From DATBGO01 sp963695645 (lineage in GTDB: Bacteria > Actinomycetota > Actinomycetes > Streptosporangiales > Streptosporangiaceae): a stretch of DNA of 64,000 nucleotides. The position numbers and the translations under genes were made by a program. Where the stretch lies: the NCBI GenBank assembly GCA_963695645.1, contig CAVOHC010000012.1, positions 744,001-808,000 of the forward strand. The letters are read 5' to 3'. Positions 53,162 to 60,701 of this stretch are shown one piece after another. How positions within the stretch are numbered: position 1 is the first letter of the stretch; the number at the start of each line of letters is the position of its first letter. The notes beneath the pieces were generated by a model. The model had not been told where the DNA came from and ran no database searches. It saw only the letters and a program-made list of their open reading frames with translations.

Positions 53162-54621
53162 GACCCGGGCTCCCTGGCCCCCCCGGCACTGCTGGTCCCT
53201 CCGGCACTGCTGGCCCCTCCGGCACTGCTGGCCCCTCCGGCACTGCTGGCCCCCCCGGCACTGCTGGTCCCCCCGGCACTGCTGGTGCTGTGCAGATGCC
53301 CCGGTGCCACCGGGAACGCGGCAAGCTGCTGCCAGGCGGCCGGTAGCGGCGTGCTGGCGTCGACGGAGATGACGCGCCAGCCGGCCGCCCGCAAGATGAC
53401 CGCCGCCGCGCTGGTCTCGGCCGCTGCGCCGGCTGGCTGGCTCACCAGGCCGGGCGGCCGCTGGCCATTGCTAGCCCCGGCGCTGTGCCCGTTCCCGCTG
53501 GCCACCTTCGACGGGCCGGGCGCCTGCCGGCTGCTCCAGGTGGAGACCGCGAGCAGCAGCGCGATCGCGGGGCCGGCGTCGCGGCGGCTCGCGGCGAGCT
53601 GTCGCGCGACACCTGCAGACAACTGCCCGGCTATCGCCACGACGAGACCGCTGGTGCCGCCGCGCAGCGCTCCGGTACCGGCCCCGAGATCCCGGCAGCG
53701 CGAGGGCTTGATGACGGAAAGCGAGTCCAGCAGCACGTCCTCGAAGAGGCCAGCGGTGCTGACCGGCCCGGCGTCCGTGATCAGCTGCCCATCCAGCCCC
53801 TCGTGCGCGAAGTGCACACCTATCGATGCGGCGGCGCTGACCGCGAATTCAAACGATGACGTCGGGCCGGTGCCGGAATGCGCAGTGCTCCTGGTGTCCA
53901 GGAGCAGCAGCACGCGGTTCCGCCAGCGCTGCTCCTCCCGGCGTACCATGAGCTCCCCGTATCGGGCCGTGGAGCGCCAGTGCACCCTTCGAAGTTCGTC
54001 GCCGTCCCGGTAGGCGCGCGGTATCACGTCGTCTTCCCCCGCTGACGCCGCCGCGCGTTTCGTTCCGTCGCCGTCGCCCAGCCAGCTCCCGGCGACAACT
54101 GCCCTCGGTAGCGCCACGACCTTTGGCGTGACCACGAAGGTTGTCCGGGAGGAGAATGATCGCCCGACTTCCACCAGGCCGAACGCATCGGCGATGCGGA
54201 TTTCCAGCGGGCCGATCACGAATTTCCCGCGCAGGTCGGACCGCAGCGGATAGCTGAGCTCCCGGACGCCGTCCCGCTCGATCCCGTTCAGGACGTACCT
54301 GGGACGGGCGCCGAGTGCGTACGGCACCGTGTCCTCGGCGAGCAGCAGTCCGGTGGGCAGCCGTGAGACGTTCTCCAGGCGCAAGCTGGCCAGGGCTGTC
54401 TGCCCGGCCGGGACTCTTGGCGGCGTGATGCTGCGCGCGCAGCTGAGCCGATAGCGTGCCCGGCTGGCGGCGAGAGCGGCGAGCAGCGGCAGCGCCATCA
54501 GGAGCGCACCGACGCTGATGAGGTCACGTTCACCGAGCAACAGCCCGGCGAGCACGGCTGCGATGCCCGCCGCGAGAAACGAGGTACCCCGGATGGTGAA
54601 CCCCGCGAGCAATGACCGCAT
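53158..54621 (-). CDS. DUF58 domain-containing protein
   Basis: A 487-residue protein with two N-terminal membrane helices (SFLAAGIAAVLAGLLLGERDLISVGALLMALPLLAALA) and the DUF58 signature GEDDVIPRAYRDGDELRRVHWRSTARYGELMVRREEQRWR, followed by a von Willebrand A-like fold (VLLLLDTRSTAH). The C-terminus ends with SSAGGA repeats outside the conserved domain. Encoded between MoxR ATPase and transglutaminase genes, it is thought to act with them as a membrane-associated maturation or chaperone system. ATG start; moxR is 116 bases upstream. Confidence 0.92.
   Translation of the reverse strand: MRSLLAGFTIRGTSFLAAGIAAVLAGLLLGERDLISVGALLMALPLLAALAASRARYRLSCARSITPPRVPAGQTALASLRLENVSRLPTGLLLAEDTVPYALGARPRYVLNGIERDGVRELSYPLRSDLRGKFVIGPLEIRIADAFGLVEVGRSFSSRTTFVVTPKVVALPRAVVAGSWLGDGDGTKRAAASAGEDDVIPRAYRDGDELRRVHWRSTARYGELMVRREEQRWRNRVLLLLDTRSTAHSGTGPTSSFEFAVSAAASIGVHFAHEGLDGQLITDAGPVSTAGLFEDVLLDSLSVIKPSRCRDLGAGTGALRGGTSGLVVAIAGQLSAGVARQLAASRRDAGPAIALLLAVSTWSSRQAPGPSKVASGNGHSAGASNGQRPPGLVSQPAGAAAETSAAAVILRAAGWRVISVDASTPLPAAWQQLAAFPVAPGHLHSTSSAGGTSSAGGASSAGGASSAGGASSAGGTSSAGGAREPGS
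53183..53290. repeat. Six in-frame 18-bp tandem repeats at the DUF58 gene 3' end
   Basis: Units of CCGGCACTGCTGGTCCCT or close variants on the plus strand encode GASSAG-type hexapeptides on the minus strand. They lie directly before the end of the protein. Confidence 0.95.
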
Positions 54622-54737
54622 TCTCCGGCTCTTCCTTTCGCCCAGCCGTTCTAATCTATGGCCTACCCAGGGCCCGGGCTAGCGCACGGATCTGGGGAGG
54701 CCCGGCCGGACTGCCGGGGATGGTCTACTCGGCCCGG

Positions 54738-55712
54738 TTACCTGATCGGCAGCGGCTGCTGCTCAACCAGCCTGGCCAGGACGTGCTCCGGGAGTTCGCG
54801 GCCAACGAGTGCCTCCGGAGTGGGTAGCAGCCGGTGCGCGAGCACCGGCCCGGAAAGAGCCTGAATGTCATCGGGGATCACGAAGTCCCTGCCGTCGAGC
54901 GCCGCGTAGGCGCGGCTGGCCCGGAGCAGGTGCAGCGTCGCTCGCGGTGAGGCGCCGAGTCTGAGCTGGGGAGCGGACCGGGTCGCGCTGACCAGGCTGA
55001 TGACGTACTGCCTGATCGAACGAGCCACATGCACGCTGCGGACCGCTGCCACCAGGGCGCGCACGTCACTGGCGTGGGCCGCTGGCCCGAGCGCGTCGAG
55101 CGGCGACGATGATCCGTGTGAGTCAAGCATCGCCAGCTCGGCGTTCTTATCCGGGTACCCGATCGAGATACGTGCCATGAAACGGTCCCGCTGCGCTTCA
55201 GGCAGCGGATATGTGCCCTCCATCTCGACCGGGTTCTGGGTCGCGATCACCATGAAGGGAAGCTCCAGCTGATACGTGGCGCCGTCAACCGTGACCTGGC
55301 GCTCTTCCATGCATTCCAGCAGCGCGGACTGAGTCTTGGGGGATGCCCGGTTGATCTCGTCACCGAGGACGATGTTCGCGAAGATCGGTCCCGGCTTGAA
55401 CTCGAACTCCCTGAGTTCCTGGTTGTAGGCGCTGACTCCGGTAATGTCGCTCGGCAGCAGGTCAGGAGTGAACTGCACGCGCCGGACTGAGCAGTCAATC
55501 GACCGGGCCAGTGCCTTGGCCAGCAGGGTCTTTCCCACTCCCGGTACGTCCTCGATGAGTGCATGCCCCTCGGCCAGCAGGACGGTGAGCGCAAGCCTGA
55601 TGGCTTCTGGCTTGCCCTCGATCACGCTCTCAACGGCCGCACTGACCCGGTGGGCTATCTGTACGAGTTCATCGAGCTTCCGTTCTGCCTGATTCCCCGT
55701 ATCAATAACCAC
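54738..55712 (-). CDS. MoxR family AAA ATPase
   Basis: AAA+ ATPase of 324 residues: Walker A EDVPGVGKTLLAKALA, Walker B NIVLGDEINRASPKTQSALLE, sensor 1 MVIATQNPVEMEGTYPLPEAQRDRF, and a C-terminal helical lid. Start is GTG 55712, preceded by AAGGAGG on the minus strand; the open frame continues far upstream but only through Arg/Pro-rich non-conserved codons. It is first in the minus-strand operon with DUF58 and the transglutaminase, and divergent from mraZ. Confidence 0.95.
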   Translation of the reverse strand: MVIDTGNQAERKLDELVQIAHRVSAAVESVIEGKPEAIRLALTVLLAEGHALIEDVPGVGKTLLAKALARSIDCSVRRVQFTPDLLPSDITGVSAYNQELREFEFKPGPIFANIVLGDEINRASPKTQSALLECMEERQVTVDGATYQLELPFMVIATQNPVEMEGTYPLPEAQRDRFMARISIGYPDKNAELAMLDSHGSSSPLDALGPAAHASDVRALVAAVRSVHVARSIRQYVISLVSATRSAPQLRLGASPRATLHLLRASRAYAALDGRDFVIPDDIQALSGPVLAHRLLPTPEALVGRELPEHVLARLVEQQPLPIR

Positions 55713-56031
55713 ATGTCCTCCTTGCGGCACACACGGCGCGAACCCGCGTCCGCAGGATAGCCGGACTGCACTGGCCGGCCGCCATGACCGTGCGTTCAGA
55801 CAGTACGTCGTGCGACGGCAAGGACGCGATGTCAGGGCGGCATCGGGGGTGACGGCAGCCGGCCGGACGGGCTGAGCGGACCGCGGCGGTGCGCACGGCC
55901 GTGCGCCAGGGCCGCCAAGCGCCCTTCGCGGCACCGCCAGTCGTTCCCGCGGATGCCCACTCCACTTCGCTCCACCCCCTCTGACCTTGAAATTCTGCAC
56001 GCCTGCTGACCGGTTGAGCGGGTTCCTGTCA
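55713..56031. other. moxR-mraZ divergent spacer
   Basis: No gene is supported. The stretch contains the minus-strand leader of moxR (AAGGAGG near 55717-55723) and sequence leading to the mraZ promoter. The open frames crossing it on the minus strand are Arg/Ala-rich shadows. Apart from the mraZ promoter/operator described separately, nothing convincing was seen. Confidence 0.5.
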
Positions 56032-56059
56032 TTGACGGTGGGGGAATGTGGAGTACAGT
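56032..56059 (+). promoter_or_regulatory. mraZ (dcw cluster) promoter
   Basis: TTGACG (56032-56037) and TACAGT (56054-56059) are separated by 16 bp, the best -35/-10 pair in the window. The leader to the mraZ GTG is about 60 bases and includes GGGAGG. The MraZ boxes overlap it. Confidence 0.8.
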
Positions 56060-56073
56060 GGTGCACCGTGGGG
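56039..56073 (+). promoter_or_regulatory. MraZ operator: four TGGNG boxes at 10-bp spacing
   Basis: TGGGG (56039-56043), TGGAG (56049-56053), TGGTG (56059-56063) and TGGGG (56069-56073) are each separated by exactly 5 bases. MraZ of E. coli and other bacteria binds TGGGN repeats with 5-base spacers upstream of its own gene. The array covers the spacer, -10 and start region, so binding should repress. Confidence 0.8.
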
Positions 56074-56125
56074 CGGAGCCTGGCCCGACAGCAGTACTGG
56101 TGGGGGACCGGGGAGGTGAGCGCTG

Positions 56126-56557
56126 GTGTTTCTCGGCACTCACACGCCCCGCCTGGACGAAAAGGGACGTCTCTTCCTGCCCGCGAAATACCGGGAGGAA
56201 CTGGCATCCGGCCTGGTCCTGACGAAGGGCCAGGAGCGCTGCCTTTATGTGTTTCCCGAATCGGAGTTCGGCCGGATTACCGAGGCGCTGCGGACAGCTC
56301 CGGTGACCGCCAAGGCGGTCCGCGACTACAGCCGGGTCTTCTTCGCCAGCGCCTCTGATGAGGTGCCGGATAAGCAGGGCCGTATCACCATCCCCCCGGG
56401 CCTGCGCGATTACGCGGCGCTGCAGCGTGACTGCGTCGTTATCGGCGCTAACACCCGGCTGGAGATCTGGGATGCGGACGCCTGGAATAGCTACCTCACC
56501 CAGCAGGAGGACGCCTTCTCGGACGCGTCGGAGGAGGTGCTGCCCGGCATTTTGTGA
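56126..56557 (+). CDS. mraZ: Transcriptional regulator MraZ
   Basis: AbrB-like ring-forming DNA-binding protein that represses the division and cell wall cluster. The 143-residue protein has two SpoVT-AbrB-type halves with the DxKGR motifs LDEKGRLFLPAKYR and PDKQGRITIPPGLR. GTG start with GGGAGG. It is first gene of the dcw cluster and probably autoregulated through the four TGG boxes upstream. rsmH follows after 214 bases. Confidence 0.97.
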   Translation: MFLGTHTPRLDEKGRLFLPAKYREELASGLVLTKGQERCLYVFPESEFGRITEALRTAPVTAKAVRDYSRVFFASASDEVPDKQGRITIPPGLRDYAALQRDCVVIGANTRLEIWDADAWNSYLTQQEDAFSDASEEVLPGIL

Positions 56558-56771
56558 GCGCGGCGCCGCACGAGCGGCGCCAGGTGCCCGGCGAGGTCTC
56601 CACCCGCGCTGGGTGGCCAGGCCGGCTGACGCCACTTCCCCGGCGCCAGGCGGGCCTGAGGCCATCAGCGCATGCGCGGATGGGGACCTGGCCGGGCACC
56701 TGTCCGACAGGTATCTGGGCGGCCGCCTTTTCCGCGGCCAGCGGCACAGGTCAGGAACGGAAGGGGGCGAG

Positions 56772-57728
56772 ATGGGCACGGCGGAAGCGCACCGCCCGGT
56801 CATGACCGAGCGGGTGCTGGCCTTGCTGGCACCCGCGCTTGAGCCGCCGGGATCGGTCCTGGTGGACGCCACTCTCGGCCGGGCGGGCCACGCCGGCGCC
56901 CTGCTCGCGCGGCATCCGGGCCTTGAAGTGGTCGGCGTGGACGCCGACGACGCCGCGATCGAGGAATCCGGCCGGCTGCTCACCCCATATCAGGACCGGG
57001 TCACGCTGGTGCATGCGGCTTTTGACCAGATCCCCGAGATCCTGGCCCGCCTCGACCAGATCAGCGTGCAGGGCGTCCTCTTCGACCTCGGGGTCTCCTC
57101 ACCGCAGCTCGACGACCCGGCAAGGGGCTTCGCATACTCCTACGACGCCCCGCTGGATATGCGGATGGACCGGAGCCAGGTACTCACCGCCGCTGACATC
57201 GTCAACACCTATCCGGCCGCCCGGCTGGCTCAGGTGCTGCGCGACTACGGCGAGGAGCGGTTCGCCAGGCGGATCGCCGAGGCGGTGGTGCGGGAACGGT
57301 CCAAGGCCCCGTTCACCTCGACGATGCGGCTGAGCGATATCGTCCGCGATTCGATTCCAGCGCCCGCGCGGCGCAGCGGCGGCAATCCGGCCAAACGCAC
57401 CTTCCAGGCACTGCGGATCGAGGTCAACGGCGAGCTCGACACGCTGCACCGGGCCCTGCCGTTGGCGCTCGACGCGCTCGCGGTCGGCGGCCGGATTGTG
57501 GTGCTCGCATATCACTCGCTGGAAGACCGCGCAGTGAAGAAGGCGCTGGCGGAGCGCGCGGTCGACACGACACCACCGGGCCTTCCCGTGTCGTTGCCCG
57601 GCCACCGGCCGCAGTTCCGGCTCCTGACCAAGGGGGCCGAGCGGCCGTCCGCCGAGGAACTGGCCGCCAACCCCCGGTCGGCCTCCGCCCGGCTGCGGGC
57701 AGCCGAACGGATAAGGGAGGCGGCATGA
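56772..57728 (+). CDS. rsmH: 16S rRNA (cytosine-1402-N4) methyltransferase
   Basis: SAM-dependent enzyme formerly called MraW. Start ATG 56772 (MGTAEAHRPVMTERVLALL) after a GGAAGGGGG site. The 318-residue protein has DATLGRAGHAGALL (SAM binding; the family usually has G-GGHS), FDLGVSSPQLDDPARGFAYSYDAPLDMRMD, NPAKRTFQALRIEVNGEL and VLAYHSLEDRAVK. The spacer from mraZ (56558-56771) shows no gene. Its stop overlaps a 17-codon open frame. Confidence 0.97.
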   Translation: MGTAEAHRPVMTERVLALLAPALEPPGSVLVDATLGRAGHAGALLARHPGLEVVGVDADDAAIEESGRLLTPYQDRVTLVHAAFDQIPEILARLDQISVQGVLFDLGVSSPQLDDPARGFAYSYDAPLDMRMDRSQVLTAADIVNTYPAARLAQVLRDYGEERFARRIAEAVVRERSKAPFTSTMRLSDIVRDSIPAPARRSGGNPAKRTFQALRIEVNGELDTLHRALPLALDALAVGGRIVVLAYHSLEDRAVKKALAERAVDTTPPGLPVSLPGHRPQFRLLTKGAERPSAEELAANPRSASARLRAAERIREAA

Positions 57729-57825
57729 GGACCGAGCCGGTGCGGCATTCGACAGGGAGGACGGGCGCAGCACGATGAACACCACGACGACTGCCCAGGC
57801 GCGCAGCGCGGGCCAGGCACAATGA
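57725..57825 (+). other. Chain of two micro-ORFs linking rsmH to ftsL, with a duplicated gene start
   Basis: ATG 57725 opens 17 codons ending at TGA 57776-57778; ATG 57775 opens 16 codons ending at TGA 57823-57825; ftsL starts at ATG 57822. Each junction is an ATGA overlap. The first 37 bases of the second micro-ORF (57775-57811) and of ftsL (57822-57858) are near-copies, so the ftsL start appears to have been tandemly duplicated. They may serve translational coupling; stable peptides are doubtful. Confidence 0.4.
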
Positions 57826-58508
57826 ACGTCACGACGGGTACCCGGGCGCGCGGCGCGGCTCCCCTGGAAGACAAGCGCGGGTCGGTCAGGCAGCTCCAGC
57901 GCCAGCCGGGGCAGCGCCAGCCGGGGCAGCGCCAGCCGGGGCAGCGCCAGCCGGGCCAGCGCCAGCCGGGCCAGGCACCGGCAGCCGGTGCGCAGCTGCC
58001 TGGCGCAAGCCGCAGGACCGGAAGCCGCAACTCCGCGGCCGGGCCGCCTACGGCCGGCGATGGGACCAGGACGGCAGTCCTTGACGGGGCCTCGCCGCAG
58101 ACCCGGACGGACACCCGGGCAGCCCCTGCCCGCGCTGGTCAAGCGGACGCCCCGGGCAAGGCCGCTGCCGAGGCGCCGTCGATTGCGCGGACCCCGTTCA
58201 TCGCGGTGCTGCTCGGGCTGCTCGGCGGCGGGCTGGTCTGCCTGCTCGTGATCAATACCACTTTGGCCGCCGCCTCGTTCCGGATCAGCGACCTGCAGAA
58301 GGACAACGTGCAGCTTGCCCAGCAGCAGCAGACCCTGCAGCAGCAGGTGGCGAGCGAGGAGTCACCAGCGACGATCGAGCAGCAGGCCTACCGGCTGGGA
58401 ATGCGGCCGCAGTCCATCCTCAGCTTCGTCGACGTGAAGACCCACCGGCGGTATACCAGCCCGCCCGCCACGGCGGGACCGAGCAGCATCCCCGGGTACG
58501 GCCGGTGA
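57822..58508 (+). CDS. ftsL: FtsL-like division protein (small septum protein)
   Basis: Bitopic membrane protein between rsmH and ftsI, the standard place of ftsL. The 228-residue chain has a long basic, Gln/Pro/Arg-rich cytoplasmic part (1-120) with RQPGQ repeats, one membrane helix (PFIAVLLGLLGGGLVCLLVINTTLA), a short coiled coil (FRISDLQKDNVQLAQQQQTLQQQV) and a conserved RLGM-like end (AYRLGMRPQSILSFVD). FtsL partners with DivIC/FtsB and activates FtsWI in the divisome. The cytoplasmic part is longer than in E. coli. GTGA overlap with ftsI. Confidence 0.85.
   Translation: MNVTTGTRARGAAPLEDKRGSVRQLQRQPGQRQPGQRQPGQRQPGQRQPGQAPAAGAQLPGASRRTGSRNSAAGPPTAGDGTRTAVLDGASPQTRTDTRAAPARAGQADAPGKAAAEAPSIARTPFIAVLLGLLGGGLVCLLVINTTLAAASFRISDLQKDNVQLAQQQQTLQQQVASEESPATIEQQAYRLGMRPQSILSFVDVKTHRRYTSPPATAGPSSIPGYGR
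57897..57971. repeat. Five in-frame 15-bp tandem repeats in ftsL
   Basis: Units of CAGCGCCAGCCGGGG, the last two ending in C, encode QRQPG five times in the cytoplasmic tail of the FtsL-like protein. Confidence 0.95.
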
Positions 58509-60682
58509 CGGCCGGTGACGGAGGGCGGGGGAGAGATGACCGGCCTCCGGCGCGGGCTGTCCGCCGTCCGCCGTCACCAGGCGGCCCGCACCGGCCCGGT
58601 GCCGACCAGCGGGGCCGTGATGGCGCGAGGCGGCCGCCCGATGCGGGCCGGCGGCCAGGGGAGACAGCGAGGCGGCCGGCCGATCCTCGCCGGCGGCTCA
58701 GGGACGTAGCACCGCGCCAGTCTCCGGTTGGCCAGCCACCGCCCCCCGGGCCGGGCCAGCCGCCGCCAGGCGGCCAGGCGGCCAGGCCAGCTGGCCGGCA
58801 CCCGGCGGGTCCAGGCGGCCAGCGGGGCTCGGCGGGCCCTGGGCCCAGGGGCGCCCAGGGCCCGGGCGGCCCTGGGCGCCCCGGCCGGCCAGCGCCGCCC
58901 GGAGGGAGGGCGTTCATCGCTGCCGCCAGGCCGGTCCTTCGCCGCGGCAGCCCGGCCCGCAGGCTGCACATCTCGCTGCTGTGCATCGTTTTCGTGCTGA
59001 CTCTTTTCGCCGGCAGGCTGGTGCAATTGCAGGCAGTCGACGGACCGCGTTACCGGACCCTGGCCGAGCACCTGCGGCTGCAGCCGCAGGCCATTCCCGC
59101 GGTGCGCGGCATGATCACAAGCAGCGACGGCAGGGTCCTCGCGATGACCGTGCAGTCCGACCTGGTCTTCGCTGACCCGGCCCAGATACACGTGTCCATG
59201 CGGCAGCATGTCGCAGCCGCGCTGGCCGGGCCGCTTGGCATCGCGCAGTCGGTCGTGCTGGCGGCGCTCATGCACCCGTCCTCGCCGGACTATGTCGTCC
59301 TCAAGCGCAGCGTCCCCGCCGACACCGGCGCCCGGATCACCGCCCTGGAGCTGCCTGGTATCAGCGAGACGCCCAGCTACACGCGGGCGTATCCGAACGG
59401 GGCCCTCGCCGCCAATGTCCTCGGCTTCACCGACACCGATGCGGCGGGCGACCTGCGCGGCGTGGCCGGGCTCGAAGGGCAGTACAACTCGCTGCTGGCG
59501 GGCCGGGACGGCAGCGAAGAGGTCGAGCAGACCGCGACCGGGCAGCCGATACCGCTGACCGGCACCAAGATCAAGCCGCAGGTCGCGGCGGGTGGCCTCA
59601 GGCTCACCCTGCAGTCCGACATCCAGTGGTATGCGGAGCGGGCCTGCGTGGCTCAGGTCAAGCTGACCGGGGCCAGGAACTGCTCCATCGTGGTGATGCA
59701 GCCCAAGACCGGCCGGATCCTCGCGCTCGCGCAGTCCCCGGAGTTCAACCCGGCCGCCCCGCAGAACCTGGCAAGCACGACCGACATCCCGGTCGCGAAT
59801 GTGTTCCAGCCCGGCAGCACCGGCAAGGTCCTCACCCTGGCCGCCGCGCTAGAGCATGGCGGCCAGACACCGATGAGCACCTACACCGTGCCCGACCAGA
59901 TCGTGATCGACGGGTTTCCTTTTCACGACGCCGAGGCGCATCCCACCTTGCGCTACACGATCGCCGGCATCCTGGCCAACTCAAGCAACGTGGGCATGGT
60001 GCAGGTGGTGCAGCACGTCAGCCCTCAGGTCCAGTACCAGATGCTGCGGTCCTTCGGGCTCGGCGAGCCCACCGGGCTGAACCTTCCCGGCGAGAGCCAG
60101 GGAATCCTGCCGGTCCCCGCCAACTGGTGGGGAGACGAGCGTTATACCCTCTCGTTCGGCCAGGGTGTCGCCGTGAACGCGGTCCAGATGGCGAGCGTCT
60201 ACGCCACCATCGCCAACGGCGGGGTGCGGGTGCAGCCCTCGATCGTGGCCGGAACCACGGACAGCGCGGGGAGGTACCGGCCTGCCCAGGTGCCAAGCAG
60301 CCGCCGGGTGCTCACAACCAGGACGGCACACGAGCTCATGGCGATGCTGCAGCAGGTGCCGCTGGTGAATGAGCAGGCAGGCGAGCCGTGGGGGATCATT
60401 AACGGCTATTCGATCGCGTCCAAGACGGGCACCGCGCAGGTGCCGGATCCCCGTCGCGGCGGGTGCCTGTGCCAGTACGGTTCAAGTTACATCGGCATCG
60501 CGCCGGCCACTGATCCGAAGCTGGTCGTCGCGGTGAACCTGCAGGACCCGACGAAGGGCAATTACTTCGGCATCGCCGTCGCCGGCCCGGTCTTCTACCA
60601 CGTGATGAAATTCGCCCTGCAGACGATGAAGATCCCGCCAGATGGCGCCCGGCGTCCGCACGTCAGGCTCACCGCGCCGTGA
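58505..60682 (+). CDS. ftsI: Peptidoglycan D,D-transpeptidase FtsI (PBP3)
   Basis: Septal class B penicillin-binding protein of 725 residues. After a 150-residue cytoplasmic extension made mostly of Gly, Pro and Arg, there is one membrane helix (HISLLCIVFVLTLFAGRLVQLQ), a dimerisation domain (IPAVRGMITSSDGRVLAMTV) and the transpeptidase domain with catalytic Ser438 in PGSTGK, SSN in NSSNVGM and ASKTGTAQ. The GTG start overlaps ftsL. Homologues are typically 550-650 residues, so the extension is notable. It follows ftsL and precedes murE as in all dcw clusters. Confidence 0.96.
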   Translation: MTAGDGGRGRDDRPPARAVRRPPSPGGPHRPGADQRGRDGARRPPDAGRRPGETARRPADPRRRLRDVAPRQSPVGQPPPPGPGQPPPGGQAARPAGRHPAGPGGQRGSAGPGPRGAQGPGGPGRPGRPAPPGGRAFIAAARPVLRRGSPARRLHISLLCIVFVLTLFAGRLVQLQAVDGPRYRTLAEHLRLQPQAIPAVRGMITSSDGRVLAMTVQSDLVFADPAQIHVSMRQHVAAALAGPLGIAQSVVLAALMHPSSPDYVVLKRSVPADTGARITALELPGISETPSYTRAYPNGALAANVLGFTDTDAAGDLRGVAGLEGQYNSLLAGRDGSEEVEQTATGQPIPLTGTKIKPQVAAGGLRLTLQSDIQWYAERACVAQVKLTGARNCSIVVMQPKTGRILALAQSPEFNPAAPQNLASTTDIPVANVFQPGSTGKVLTLAAALEHGGQTPMSTYTVPDQIVIDGFPFHDAEAHPTLRYTIAGILANSSNVGMVQVVQHVSPQVQYQMLRSFGLGEPTGLNLPGESQGILPVPANWWGDERYTLSFGQGVAVNAVQMASVYATIANGGVRVQPSIVAGTTDSAGRYRPAQVPSSRRVLTTRTAHELMAMLQQVPLVNEQAGEPWGIINGYSIASKTGTAQVPDPRRGGCLCQYGSSYIGIAPATDPKLVVAVNLQDPTKGNYFGIAVAGPVFYHVMKFALQTMKIPPDGARRPHVRLTAP

Positions 60683-60689
60683 AGGGAGG

Positions 60690-60695
60690 TACCCT
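60690..60695 (+). promoter_or_regulatory. Possible leaderless-type -10 box for murE
   Basis: TACCCT ends 6 bases before the murE GTG at 60702. A GGGAGG lies just before it, 12 bases from the start, so conventional translation from ftsI read-through is an alternative. Evidence is weak. Confidence 0.25.
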
Positions 60696-60701
60696 CAGCC
60701 C

